From Gallionella sp. (GTDB lineage Bacteria; Pseudomonadota; Gammaproteobacteria; Burkholderiales; Gallionellaceae), in assembly GCA_030645955.1 (NCBI GenBank), contig JAUSMR010000097.1, positions 93,650 to 157,649 on the forward strand: a stretch of DNA of 64,000 bases, written 5' to 3'. Of the stretch, positions 53,446 through 62,329 are shown in pieces. The stretch's first letter is position 1, and the number at the start of each line of letters is the position of its first letter. The notes under the pieces were generated by a model, which was not told the origin of the DNA, ran no database searches, and was given only the letters and a program-made list of their open reading frames with translations. The translations under genes were made by a program, and so were the position numbers.

Positions 53446-55311
53446 ATGTTTGCAACCATTCGTGCCAAATTAATTGGCTTTAGTTTCCTCTCATTGCTGT
53501 TTATCGCGCTGGTGAGCGGGGCTGGTTATTATGGCTATTCCGGGCTTACCGAGGTCATTCGGAATACGCGGGACGGACATGAATCGATCAATACCGGCAT
53601 GCTGACTGAAAGGGCACGCGATATGGTGCGTGGCGATGTGCTGCAAATTTTGCGCTCGACCAAAAATGGCGATATGGAAGGTTACCAAGAGGCAGCGAAT
53701 AACCTGAAAAAGCACCTTGATATCCTGAGCAGCAGCACATCCAGGAATATGGCATCAACTGCGTATACCGAAAAAACCAGGCAAGCAGTTTCAGTCGTCC
53801 GCGCGGATGCGGTCGGTTATGCAAAGACGGCGCAAAGTATCGCTACTCTTGCACCAACAGACCCAGGCGGAGCCGAGGCGCAGTTCAATGCTTTTAACAC
53901 CGAGCTTAAAAAGCTGGAAACCGGCCAGGCTGTGGTGAGTAATCTGATTGCTGCCGAGATGGATGCGTCGCGCAAGGCCGCGGATATTGCATCACAGCGA
54001 GTACGCACTACCGCTATTGCGGTAGTGGTTGCCGCATTTGTATTGCTTTCGATGTTCGCTTACTTCATTTATCAGGGCATCATGAATCCGCTCAACCAGT
54101 TGCGGCTGGCAATCGGCAAGATTGAAGGAGGCGCCTATGATGTGCGCGTGAAGCTGCGTACCCAGGATGAGTTGGGTTCAGTGGGACGAGCTTTTGACAG
54201 GCTGCTGGATGACCGTATTTCCTCACTGAAGACAACCGCAGCTGACAAAGAACGTCTCAATAACTCTGTGATCGGTTTATTTTCCGCCATGGGAGCTTTG
54301 GCGCAAAAAGACCTGACGGTGCGTGCTCCAGTGACCGATGACATCATCGGCACCCTGGGGGACGCCATCAATCAGCTGACTGATGTCACGGCGACCGTGT
54401 TGCATCATGTGACCAAGGTGGCCGGTGTCGTGGAGGCTGCATCCGAGCGCATGAAGCAGCAGTCGGACGTGGTGAATGATATGGCGAAAGAGGAAGATGT
54501 TATCGTCGTGCGTCTGATTTCGAACCTGGAAACGGCCATGGCATCAATTGGCGAGGTGGCTATATTTGCCCGTGATTCAAACCGTGCGGCTGCAGAAGCC
54601 ACCAAATCCACCGAAAGCGCGATGGAGACAGTGCAGGCAACGTTAATCGGGATGAGCGCGATCCGCGAAACTATTTCCGAGATGGAAAAGCGTATCAAGC
54701 GTCTCGGCGAACGTTCCCAGGAAATTTCGCAGATCGTTAATTTGATCAATACCATTTCCGAACGCACCCATGTGCTTTCGCTGAATGCCGCGATGCAGGC
54801 CGCGATGGCGGGAGAAGCGGGGCGGGGTTTCGCGGTGGTGGCGGAAGAAGTTCAGCGCCTTGCCGAGAACTCACGCCAGGCGACTGGACAGATCGCCAAT
54901 CTGGTGCAGAACATCCAGGTTGAAACGAACGACACCATTGCAACGGTGAACAAAACCATAGAACAGGTGGTAAAGGAATCCGAATTGGCGCATAACGCGG
55001 GCGAAAGAATGCGCGAAACGCATGAGGCCACGGCGCGGCTGGTGCGACTGGTGGCCACGATTACGACCAGTTCTGCCGAGCAGACCAAGATAGCCGCTGT
55101 TTTGCGTACGGCTGCTGACGAGATCGCACAATTCACGGAAAAAACAGCCGAGCAGCTGGTTGCGCAAAATCAGAGTGCAGCCAGTCTCGTATCAGCCTCG
55201 CAAAAATTGGTTGGTGCGATATCGGTATTCAAGCTTCCTTCGACTGAGCCGACAGCGGCAGATGCGGAGTCGGTGGGTGAAGAAACACAAATTTTTGCCC
55301 AGTTCAGATGA
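53446..55311 (+). CDS. PilJ-like methyl-accepting chemotaxis protein
   Basis: The 621-residue MCP has TM1 (about 9-31), a short periplasmic helical region of about 155 residues, TM2 (about 187-209), HAMP, and a signalling domain with tip [20 protein letters not shown] (about 443-462). The tip is PilJ-like, with Met substitutions. The sensor part is shorter than that of PilJ, with no family name recognised. It is second-cluster partner of the preceding CheW and the next kinase. Confidence 0.9.
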   Translation: MFATIRAKLIGFSFLSLLFIALVSGAGYYGYSGLTEVIRNTRDGHESINTGMLTERARDMVRGDVLQILRSTKNGDMEGYQEAANNLKKHLDILSSSTSRNMASTAYTEKTRQAVSVVRADAVGYAKTAQSIATLAPTDPGGAEAQFNAFNTELKKLETGQAVVSNLIAAEMDASRKAADIASQRVRTTAIAVVVAAFVLLSMFAYFIYQGIMNPLNQLRLAIGKIEGGAYDVRVKLRTQDELGSVGRAFDRLLDDRISSLKTTAADKERLNNSVIGLFSAMGALAQKDLTVRAPVTDDIIGTLGDAINQLTDVTATVLHHVTKVAGVVEAASERMKQQSDVVNDMAKEEDVIVVRLISNLETAMASIGEVAIFARDSNRAAAEATKSTESAMETVQATLIGMSAIRETISEMEKRIKRLGERSQEISQIVNLINTISERTHVLSLNAAMQAAMAGEAGRGFAVVAEEVQRLAENSRQATGQIANLVQNIQVETNDTIATVNKTIEQVVKESELAHNAGERMRETHEATARLVRLVATITTSSAEQTKIAAVLRTAADEIAQFTEKTAEQLVAQNQSAASLVSASQKLVGAISVFKLPSTEPTAADAESVGEETQIFAQFR

Positions 55312-55341
55312 TCGGCAAATGAGCGCGTAATCATAACCATT

Positions 55342-58218
55342 ATGTCTATAGAAGCGCTCACTCCATTTTTTTCCGAGATGCGCAAGGAACTTGCGCAAAC
55401 CGTCCCTGATATAGAGAGATGGACAGGAACAATGTCCACTGCCGCCAGCGACGATCCGCTGTTGATGGAAGCATTGGAAAACTATGCAACCCAGTTGGAG
55501 CGCATCGGTCAAACGGCAGAATTGATAGGCATGGCCGGTTTGAATGCGTGGTGCAATTCGCTCAACGGGATTTTGCCGGCCATCATCTTTATGGATGGCG
55601 ATGCGCGTTCGCAAGCCTGCCAGCAGCTGCTCGCATGGCCGGCTTTGGTGGATCGGTATTTGCAGGAGCCGGCCAACTTCGATGCATCCATGGCGCTAGC
55701 CGAGTATTTGTCGGCCCCTGGCTTTGCGCAGCCTTTCGACGAAAATGCCAGCATCAGTCTGGTAGAGTCATTGACCACCCCCCCTGTTGTGCCTGAAGAG
55801 TTGATGGCGCAGCTTGAAGAGGCAGATGCGCCTGCAAGCGTCAGTATCGAGGACATATCGCTTGCTGTGCCGGACAATGCTGATCGCGATGTCTACAGTG
55901 CATTTCTCGACGAAGCTCCGGGCAACGCGGAGCAATTTTCGTCACTGGCTTCCAGGATCGCCGCAGGCCAGGCGGATATCAATGATTTGCGCAGCGCCAA
56001 GCGAATTGCACATTCGTTCAAAGGCGCGGCCAATATTGTGGGTATCCGCGGCATCGCCACACTTGGACACCATACCGAAGATGTGCTTGAGTACTTCGAA
56101 AAAAACCCTGTAAAGCCACCCCGCGCACTTGGGCGGTCACTTGTTGCAGCAAGCGATTGCCTCGCACAAATGGTGGGCTACCTGCGCGGTGACGAGAGTG
56201 CGCCTGAGAACGCGTTCGATGTGCTGAATGAAATCGTCGCCTGGGCTAACAAGGTAAAGTCGGGCGATGCCGAGAATATGACTGACGACGCGAGTGTGGA
56301 GATTCCCCTTGCCTCGCCCGGTGTTGCGCGGCCTGAAGCACTTGCTGTTTCCGCAGCAGAAAACGAACAGCAGGCAACGTTGCGCGTGCCGGTTAGCACT
56401 GTGGATGAATTATTTCGTCTGGTTGGCGAGATGACAACCATGATTTCGCGGCTTGAATCGCAGGTGGCCAATGTAACTGACCGTGCCAAGGCATTGATTG
56501 CGCATAATCTCGTGGTGCAGCAACGGGTTGTTGATATAGAAAAACTGGTGATGGTGCGCGGCCTGTCGCTTACCCGGCCTGATGCCGCAGAAGACGCGTC
56601 TTTTGATCCGTTGGAAATGGACCGCTACACCGAATTGCATGGTGTGACCCGTTCGCTTGTAGAGGTAACCGCCGATGCACGCGAGATGACGGATAACCTT
56701 GAAGTCAGCGTATCAAATTTGCGAGGTGAAGTTTCCCAGCAGACAAATATAAACAAAGAACTGCAGTACCAGGTCGTTGCAACGCGCCTCGCACCGGTCA
56801 ACGTGCTAAGTGCGCGCCTGATGCGCAATGTGCGCCAGACATGCCAGCAAACCGGCAAGCAGGCCGAGCTGGTTATCACGGGCGGTGAGATTCAGGTAGA
56901 CGGAGATGTGCTCAACAAGTTGGCTGATCCATTACTCCATTTGCTGCGCAATGCGGTTGATCATGGTATCGAACTTCCTGCCGATAGAATTGCTGCGGGC
57001 AAACCAGCCGAAGGTAGAATTGACCTCGTGTTTTCACGACAGGGGTCGGGCATAGTCGTTTCCATCCGGGATGATGGCAAAGGGCTTGATTACGAGCGTA
57101 TTCGTAAAAAGGCGATTGATCAAAATCTGATACGTGCCGAACAGCGGCTGACCCATTCCGAGCTTGCACGTTTAGTGTTGCTGCCGGGATTTTCAACACG
57201 TGAACAGGTTAGCGAAATTTCCGGACGAGGTGTCGGGATGGATGTGGTCGCCACTCGTCTGGCTGACATCAAGGGAACGGTTGAACTCAGTTCCGTGCCC
57301 GGACAAGGCTGCGAAATTGTACTGCGCTTCCAGGCTTCGCTGGTAACGCAGCACACATTGCTGGTAGAGGCAGGCAAACAAATTTTTGCAATCCCTATCC
57401 ACTATATCAAGGAGGCATTTCCGGCTGGCTTCGGCAAAATAAGCCTGTCCGGCGATGGCGAGTGGCAATTAGGCGAGTGGCAATTCACGATACGCGATGA
57501 AAGTTATCCGGTGCGCGATTTGGCACTGCTTACCGGTTATCCATCCGCTTCGCCAAGCGCAGAGCGTTATGCAGCGATGCCAAAAGTGCTGATCCGAACC
57601 GTAGACGGTACGATGGCTGTTCTGATGGATCGTCTTATCGACAGTAAAAGCGTCATGGTGAAGAATATGGGGAAATACCTGCCTAGCGTGCATGGCATCT
57701 CGGGCGTGACATTGTTGGGTGATGGCACACTGGTGCCTTTGCTTAATGTGCCCGAATTGCTGGCAGCACCCATAGACGTGACATCCGCAGCCGCCGAGCT
57801 GGCCGCTACCGCCCGCCTCCGTACACGGCGGGTACTTGTCGTGGACGATTCTCTTTCGGTGCGCAAGGGTCTGATGCAGCTGCTTCAGGATGCCGGCTTT
57901 GAGGTCAAAGGCGCGGGCGATGGCATGGAGGCGATCCGGGTACTGGAAGCCTTCAAGCCGCACCTGATTTGCACAGACATGGAAATGCCGAACATGAACG
58001 GACTTGAACTTACCCAGCATCTGCGGCTGGGAGAGGATACGCGGCATTTGCCTATCATCATGATTACCTCGCGCTCGATGGAAAAACATCGTAAGCAAGC
58101 GATAAATGCCGGAGTCGATGGTTATTTGACCAAACCTTACACCGACGCTGAATTGCTCCAGCATGTCCAGAGCGCCATGCAAGCAGGTTCATCACATGCA
58201 GCGGCTGCGCCAGTTTGA
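55342..58218 (+). CDS. ChpA-like hybrid chemosensory kinase (CheA plus receiver)
   Basis: At 958 residues it is about half the size of ChpA. The N-terminal 170 residues are helical. Then come Hpt with His224 (IAHSFKGAANIVG), an ATPase core (HLLRNAVDHGIEL with Asn537; GRGVGMDVVATRLADIKG), a CheW domain, and a receiver with Asp879 (CTDMEMPNMNG). It should phosphorylate the PilG-like regulator upstream or its own receiver. It lacks the three-Hpt array of the first ChpA. Confidence 0.92.
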   Translation: MSIEALTPFFSEMRKELAQTVPDIERWTGTMSTAASDDPLLMEALENYATQLERIGQTAELIGMAGLNAWCNSLNGILPAIIFMDGDARSQACQQLLAWPALVDRYLQEPANFDASMALAEYLSAPGFAQPFDENASISLVESLTTPPVVPEELMAQLEEADAPASVSIEDISLAVPDNADRDVYSAFLDEAPGNAEQFSSLASRIAAGQADINDLRSAKRIAHSFKGAANIVGIRGIATLGHHTEDVLEYFEKNPVKPPRALGRSLVAASDCLAQMVGYLRGDESAPENAFDVLNEIVAWANKVKSGDAENMTDDASVEIPLASPGVARPEALAVSAAENEQQATLRVPVSTVDELFRLVGEMTTMISRLESQVANVTDRAKALIAHNLVVQQRVVDIEKLVMVRGLSLTRPDAAEDASFDPLEMDRYTELHGVTRSLVEVTADAREMTDNLEVSVSNLRGEVSQQTNINKELQYQVVATRLAPVNVLSARLMRNVRQTCQQTGKQAELVITGGEIQVDGDVLNKLADPLLHLLRNAVDHGIELPADRIAAGKPAEGRIDLVFSRQGSGIVVSIRDDGKGLDYERIRKKAIDQNLIRAEQRLTHSELARLVLLPGFSTREQVSEISGRGVGMDVVATRLADIKGTVELSSVPGQGCEIVLRFQASLVTQHTLLVEAGKQIFAIPIHYIKEAFPAGFGKISLSGDGEWQLGEWQFTIRDESYPVRDLALLTGYPSASPSAERYAAMPKVLIRTVDGTMAVLMDRLIDSKSVMVKNMGKYLPSVHGISGVTLLGDGTLVPLLNVPELLAAPIDVTSAAAELAATARLRTRRVLVVDDSLSVRKGLMQLLQDAGFEVKGAGDGMEAIRVLEAFKPHLICTDMEMPNMNGLELTQHLRLGEDTRHLPIIMITSRSMEKHRKQAINAGVDGYLTKPYTDAELLQHVQSAMQAGSSHAAAAPV

Positions 58219-58416
58219 CCCGGCACGAGATCTCTTTGGCACGTTCGGAGCAAACTTTCGGCAAACTCAAGACATACAGACCGAGCTTCCCCGTACTATT
58301 GTGGCGCGATTGTGGCGCAATCTTAAACGCGGTAATATCAAACGCAGCAGGGTGCACGCCATAATATGAGGTGCAATCAGATTAAGATATGAACGGAATT
58401 CAGGGGTTAGCTAATC

Positions 58417-59292
58417 ATGACAAATTTTACACGCTTGGCCTTTATCGGCGCATTGGTTAGCGGCGTATTGCTGGGAGGGGGGGCACTGTATTTCAATACC
58501 GTGAATGCCTATCTGGCCGATGTGCTGGTATTTCTGGCACTGATGCTTTGCGTGCTTTATTTGCGAAATCGAGCCAGCGACAGCAATAAAACGGCTGACG
58601 GTTCAGATTCATCAACGCATGGGGGGCAGCAGTTCATTCAGGAAAGCAGTGCTTTCCATATGCAACTGGGCAATGAGATAGCCGAGCAGCTTAGCTCGGC
58701 ACATACTGAGCTGGGCAACACACAGGCCATTCTTAGCGATGCCATAGGAAAACTGGTCAGCAACTTTATTCTGATATCGGATGGAGTGCGCGATCTTTCG
58801 GCGCATACCAACGATTTCAGCAAGCAGATACGAGAAGTTGTCGACAAGGTTAGCGGCTCGCTGGCCGCTGCAGAACGCGCTACCAGCAACCTTGCAGCGG
58901 ACGACAGGTCAGCAGCGATGGAATCCAATCAGCATGTCCGATCCATCATGGCCGATCTCACCGCGTTTAATGAAGCTGTCGCCGGCAATGCCATCGAGCT
59001 GAATCTCATCAGCACAAATGTCGAGCAGAATGTATTGGTGGTGATATCCACCTTACAATTCCAGGACATGAGCTCGCAGTTGATCGAGCATGCCAGGATG
59101 CGCATGACTTCCTTGCAGGAAGTCGCCAATGAGATGGGTAAGGGAGGGGGCAGCCCGAGCCATGGTGAGTATCTGGAGCGGATCGCCGCCTACAATCGTT
59201 TGCTCGACAAGCATGTCGTGTCTCTGGATAAACAAAAAGCCAGCCCGGTTGCACAAAAAGATTTTGGCACGGGCGATATCGAATTGTTTTAG
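58417..59292 (+). CDS. Two-helix membrane protein with CheZ-like phosphatase motif
   Basis: The 291-residue protein has two N-terminal membrane helices (about residues 5-25 and 29-50), then a long helical cytoplasmic part. The stretch STLQFQDMSSQLIEHARMRM (about 211-230) places Asp217 and Gln221 in the D-x3-Q spacing of CheZ (FQDLTGQ), the residues that promote CheY dephosphorylation. It ends FGTGDIELF after a linker, like a CheY-docking tail. No MCP hairpin tip is seen. The next genes are cheY and cheA. Automated annotation may call it MCP-like. Confidence 0.55.
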   Translation: MTNFTRLAFIGALVSGVLLGGGALYFNTVNAYLADVLVFLALMLCVLYLRNRASDSNKTADGSDSSTHGGQQFIQESSAFHMQLGNEIAEQLSSAHTELGNTQAILSDAIGKLVSNFILISDGVRDLSAHTNDFSKQIREVVDKVSGSLAAAERATSNLAADDRSAAMESNQHVRSIMADLTAFNEAVAGNAIELNLISTNVEQNVLVVISTLQFQDMSSQLIEHARMRMTSLQEVANEMGKGGGSPSHGEYLERIAAYNRLLDKHVVSLDKQKASPVAQKDFGTGDIELF

Positions 59293-59318
59293 TACGGGCG
59301 CAAGGCCTTGCGCCCGTA
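59293..59318. repeat. Perfect 26-bp palindrome abutting a stop codon
   Basis: TACGGGCGCAAGG and CCTTGCGCCCGTA form a perfect palindrome that begins right after the stop TAG at 59290-59292. A decayed copy is at 39755-39782. It has no T-run but could stall or end transcription. Confidence 0.85.
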
Positions 59319-59408
59319 CAAGAGGTCAATTGCATTTTTCAGGTAATTAATGCAATCTGCCGCAGCAATTTTTAATTACCACCTAATCACTTAACTGAGC
59401 GCGAAAAA

Positions 59409-59780
59409 ATGGCAAAAACTATTCTGGCTATTGACGATTCCACCTCCATTCGGCAGATGGTGGCTTTCACTCTTAAATCCGCTGGCTATACCGTCATTGA
59501 GGCGGCAGATGGCCAGGAAGGTTTGGCCAAAGCCAATGCCAATGCCGGTGCCATTAACCTGGTGCTTACCGACCAGAACATGCCAAATATGGATGGTTTG
59601 ACCTTGATCAAAACACTGCGCGGCTTGCCGCATTTCATGACTATTCCGATTTTGATGTTGACCACCGAATCCAGCGATACCATGAAAATGCATGGCAAAG
59701 CGGCTGGTGCCACGGGTTGGCTGGTCAAACCGTTCGATCCGCATAAACTGCTGGAAGTCGTCAAAAAAGTGATTGGTTAG
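59409..59780 (+). CDS. cheY: Chemotaxis response regulator CheY
   Basis: The 123-residue receiver begins AKTILAIDDSTSIRQMVAFT, has Asp55 (VLTDQNMPNMDG), the switch Thr in LMLTTESS and the lysine in WLVKPFDP. DQNMPNMDGL is the CheY form common beside CheA in proteobacteria. It would carry phosphate from CheA to the motor or another effector. Confidence 0.92.
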   Translation: MAKTILAIDDSTSIRQMVAFTLKSAGYTVIEAADGQEGLAKANANAGAINLVLTDQNMPNMDGLTLIKTLRGLPHFMTIPILMLTTESSDTMKMHGKAAGATGWLVKPFDPHKLLEVVKKVIG

Positions 59781-59855
59781 CACCATCATTGCCAGCCTGA
59801 TTCCTGAAGTCACCACAGCCGGAATTTCCCGCACCGCAATTCTAGGAAAAAGCCA

Positions 59856-62114
59856 ATGTCCATCGACATGAGCCAGTTTTATCAGGTATTTTTTGAAGAG
59901 TCCGCAGAACATCTCGCGAGCATGGAAAGCCTGCTGCTCTCGCTTGATCTTGATGCGCCCGAAGCTGACCAATTAAACGCCATCTTCCGCGCGGCACATT
60001 CCATTAAAGGGGGTAGCGGCACATTCGGTTTTACCGATATGACCGAAGTGACTCATATTCTGGAGACACTGCTGGATTGCATCCGAAAAAATGAAATCGC
60101 CATCACTCGCGACATGGTGGATGCTTTCCTGGAAGCGGGTGATGTGCTGCACGGGTTATTGGATGCTCACCAGAATGCGAGCGTTGCTGATGAAGCGGCA
60201 TTGATTGCAGTCTGTGTCAAATTGGAACGCCTGGCCGGCAATCAAGCTGGAAATGGCGCGACAAAAACCGCCCCGCAGGGTATCTCGCCCCCGAAAGGTG
60301 CGGGATTGCCACAACCAACCTCCGCCACGACACACGCAGTTACAGCAGCATCGAACCCCTCGGTGCAGCATGTATATCAGATTCAGTTTGCTAAAACACG
60401 CACCGCATTTCCCGGCAAAGCTCATCTTGATAATTTGCTGGATGATCTGGGCAATCTCGGCAAAATAAAAAATAAAAAAATTACCGCCAATACAGTGACG
60501 TTTTCTCTGGTTACTTATGCGACCGAAGCGGAATTACGAGAGATATTTTCGTTCTTTCTGAAGCCTAAGCAACTGACCATCAGGCATATAAGTGCGACTC
60601 CGCGTGGCGCTTCACCCGCAGATCAAGACTACGGCTTCTTCGATGAGCCTGAAGCGCACAAATTGGGTATGGAATATGAGCAGGGATACGGCTTCTTCGA
60701 TGGGCCGGATGTTATCAAGTCGGGTGTGGAAAATGCCCAGGGATACGGTTTCTTCAAAGAGCTTGATGATATCAAGTCGGGAGTGGAAGATGCCCAGGGA
60801 TACGGTTTCTTCGATGAAACGGGAATGCAGCACACGCCTTCTGAGTCTGAATCAACCGTTCAGCAGGAAGGCTTTACCCCGCATCGCCGCGCCGAAGATT
60901 TTGCCCCATTACGCCGCGCCGCCGACAATCCGGCTATTGCCGCAGGAGGCGATACCTCCATCCGTGTCAGCGTAAGTAAAGTCGACAAAATGATCAATCT
61001 GGTCGGCGAGCTGGTGATTACCCAATCCATGCTGGCTGAAACCGTATCCGGCATGGATCAGGCATTGCATGAGCGTCTGGTCAATGGGCTGGCGCAGCTC
61101 GAACGCAACACGCGCGACTTGCAGGACTCTGTGATGTCGGTGCGCATGATGCCGATCAACCTCGTGTTCAGCCGCTTCCAGCGCGTAGTGCGTGATAGTG
61201 CGGGCAAACTCAACAAGAAAGTGCAACTCAAAATCATCGGCGAGGGCACCGAACTGGACAAGGGCTTGATTGAAAAAATCAGCGACCCGCTCACCCATCT
61301 GGTGCGCAATAGCCTGGATCACGGCATCGAATTGCCGGAAACGCGTATTGCCAGAGGCAAAGATCCGCAAGGTACCATCACGCTGCGTGCCGCTCATCAA
61401 GGCGGAAATGTCGTCATCGAAGTGTCCGATGACGGCGCGGGGCTGAATCGCGAGTGGATACTCGCCACAGCCAGGGAAAAGGGAATGCCTGTCAGCGACG
61501 GCATGAGCGACAACGACGTTTGGCAATTGATATATGCACCCGGTTTCTCCACGGCAACTGTTATAACCGATGTTTCCGGGCGCGGAGTCGGTATGGACGT
61601 GGTCAAGAAAAACATCGAGAGCATAGGTGGCCGCGTCGAAGTCAGCTCACGTTTTGGACTGGGTTGCACCATTAACATCCGGCTGCCGCTGACACTGGCG
61701 ATACTGGATGGAATGTCCATCGCCGTGGGAGACCAGATTTATATTATCCCGCTCAGTTTTATCATCGAGTCTTTTCGGCCCAAGGCCAGTGATATCAACG
61801 GGATCAGCGGGAAACAAGGGCAAGTGGTACATGTGCGCGGAGAATATTTGCCGCTGATCGAACTGCATCAAGTGTTCAACATCCGGACCAGGATCACCAA
61901 TCCGACCGAAGGCATTCTGGTATTGCTGGAAACAGAAGGCAAGAAAGTCGCCTTGTTCGTGGACGAACTGGTAGGGCAGCATCAAGTGGTGATTAAGAGC
62001 CTGGAAACTAACTACCGCAAAGTGGCCGGGGTATCGGGCGCCACGATCATGGGGGATGGACGGGTTGCGATGATTATGGACGTGGGCGCGCTGGTCAAGT
62101 TGGCGCAACAATAA
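59856..62114 (+). CDS. cheA: Chemotaxis histidine kinase CheA
   Basis: The 752-residue kinase has P1 with His48 (FRAAHSIKGGSGTFGF), a P2-like region (about 168-250), a linker with four YGFF repeats (about 259-324), P3/P4 with Asn485 in HLVRNSLDHGIELP and GRGVGMDVVKKNIESIGG, and P5/CheW to the end (LVGQHQVVIKSLETNYRKV). It autophosphorylates and passes phosphate to CheY. No CheW or MCP methylation genes follow within the window, so part of the system lies beyond it or is shared. Confidence 0.94.
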   Translation: MSIDMSQFYQVFFEESAEHLASMESLLLSLDLDAPEADQLNAIFRAAHSIKGGSGTFGFTDMTEVTHILETLLDCIRKNEIAITRDMVDAFLEAGDVLHGLLDAHQNASVADEAALIAVCVKLERLAGNQAGNGATKTAPQGISPPKGAGLPQPTSATTHAVTAASNPSVQHVYQIQFAKTRTAFPGKAHLDNLLDDLGNLGKIKNKKITANTVTFSLVTYATEAELREIFSFFLKPKQLTIRHISATPRGASPADQDYGFFDEPEAHKLGMEYEQGYGFFDGPDVIKSGVENAQGYGFFKELDDIKSGVEDAQGYGFFDETGMQHTPSESESTVQQEGFTPHRRAEDFAPLRRAADNPAIAAGGDTSIRVSVSKVDKMINLVGELVITQSMLAETVSGMDQALHERLVNGLAQLERNTRDLQDSVMSVRMMPINLVFSRFQRVVRDSAGKLNKKVQLKIIGEGTELDKGLIEKISDPLTHLVRNSLDHGIELPETRIARGKDPQGTITLRAAHQGGNVVIEVSDDGAGLNREWILATAREKGMPVSDGMSDNDVWQLIYAPGFSTATVITDVSGRGVGMDVVKKNIESIGGRVEVSSRFGLGCTINIRLPLTLAILDGMSIAVGDQIYIIPLSFIIESFRPKASDINGISGKQGQVVHVRGEYLPLIELHQVFNIRTRITNPTEGILVLLETEGKKVALFVDELVGQHQVVIKSLETNYRKVAGVSGATIMGDGRVAMIMDVGALVKLAQQ
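60630..60821 (+). repeat. 57-bp coding tandem repeat in cheA (three full copies plus a partial)
   Basis: Units start at 60630, 60687, 60744 and 60801, each 57 bp (19 codons), opening with YGFF and ending (E/A)QG; units two and three share I-KSGVE-AQG. The spacing is exact, showing expansion by duplication. The last copy is partial. Confidence 0.92.
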
Positions 62115-62329
62115 CGGGTAAGTTCTCCAGACACCCTTTCCTGATTGCAGTTTCTCATAACGTTGTTCACCATAAAACCGAAACGAGACACAGGCGGCAA
62201 GTTCCCGGTTGATGAGCGAGTGCGGTGATACCTTACGCATTGCGTTTAGTGCGGGCGGTATGAACATGCGCGGATTCAAACCTGTATCAGCCACACTTGC
62301 TAATTTGTAATATATTTAAGGGGAAAGTC

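Noticed and set aside
58219..58416. Gap before the CheZ-like gene considered for a small RNA or gene
   Set aside because: Only a short direct repeat (TTGTGGCGCGA/TTGTGGCGCAA) was seen; no convincing hairpin plus T-run or reading frame.
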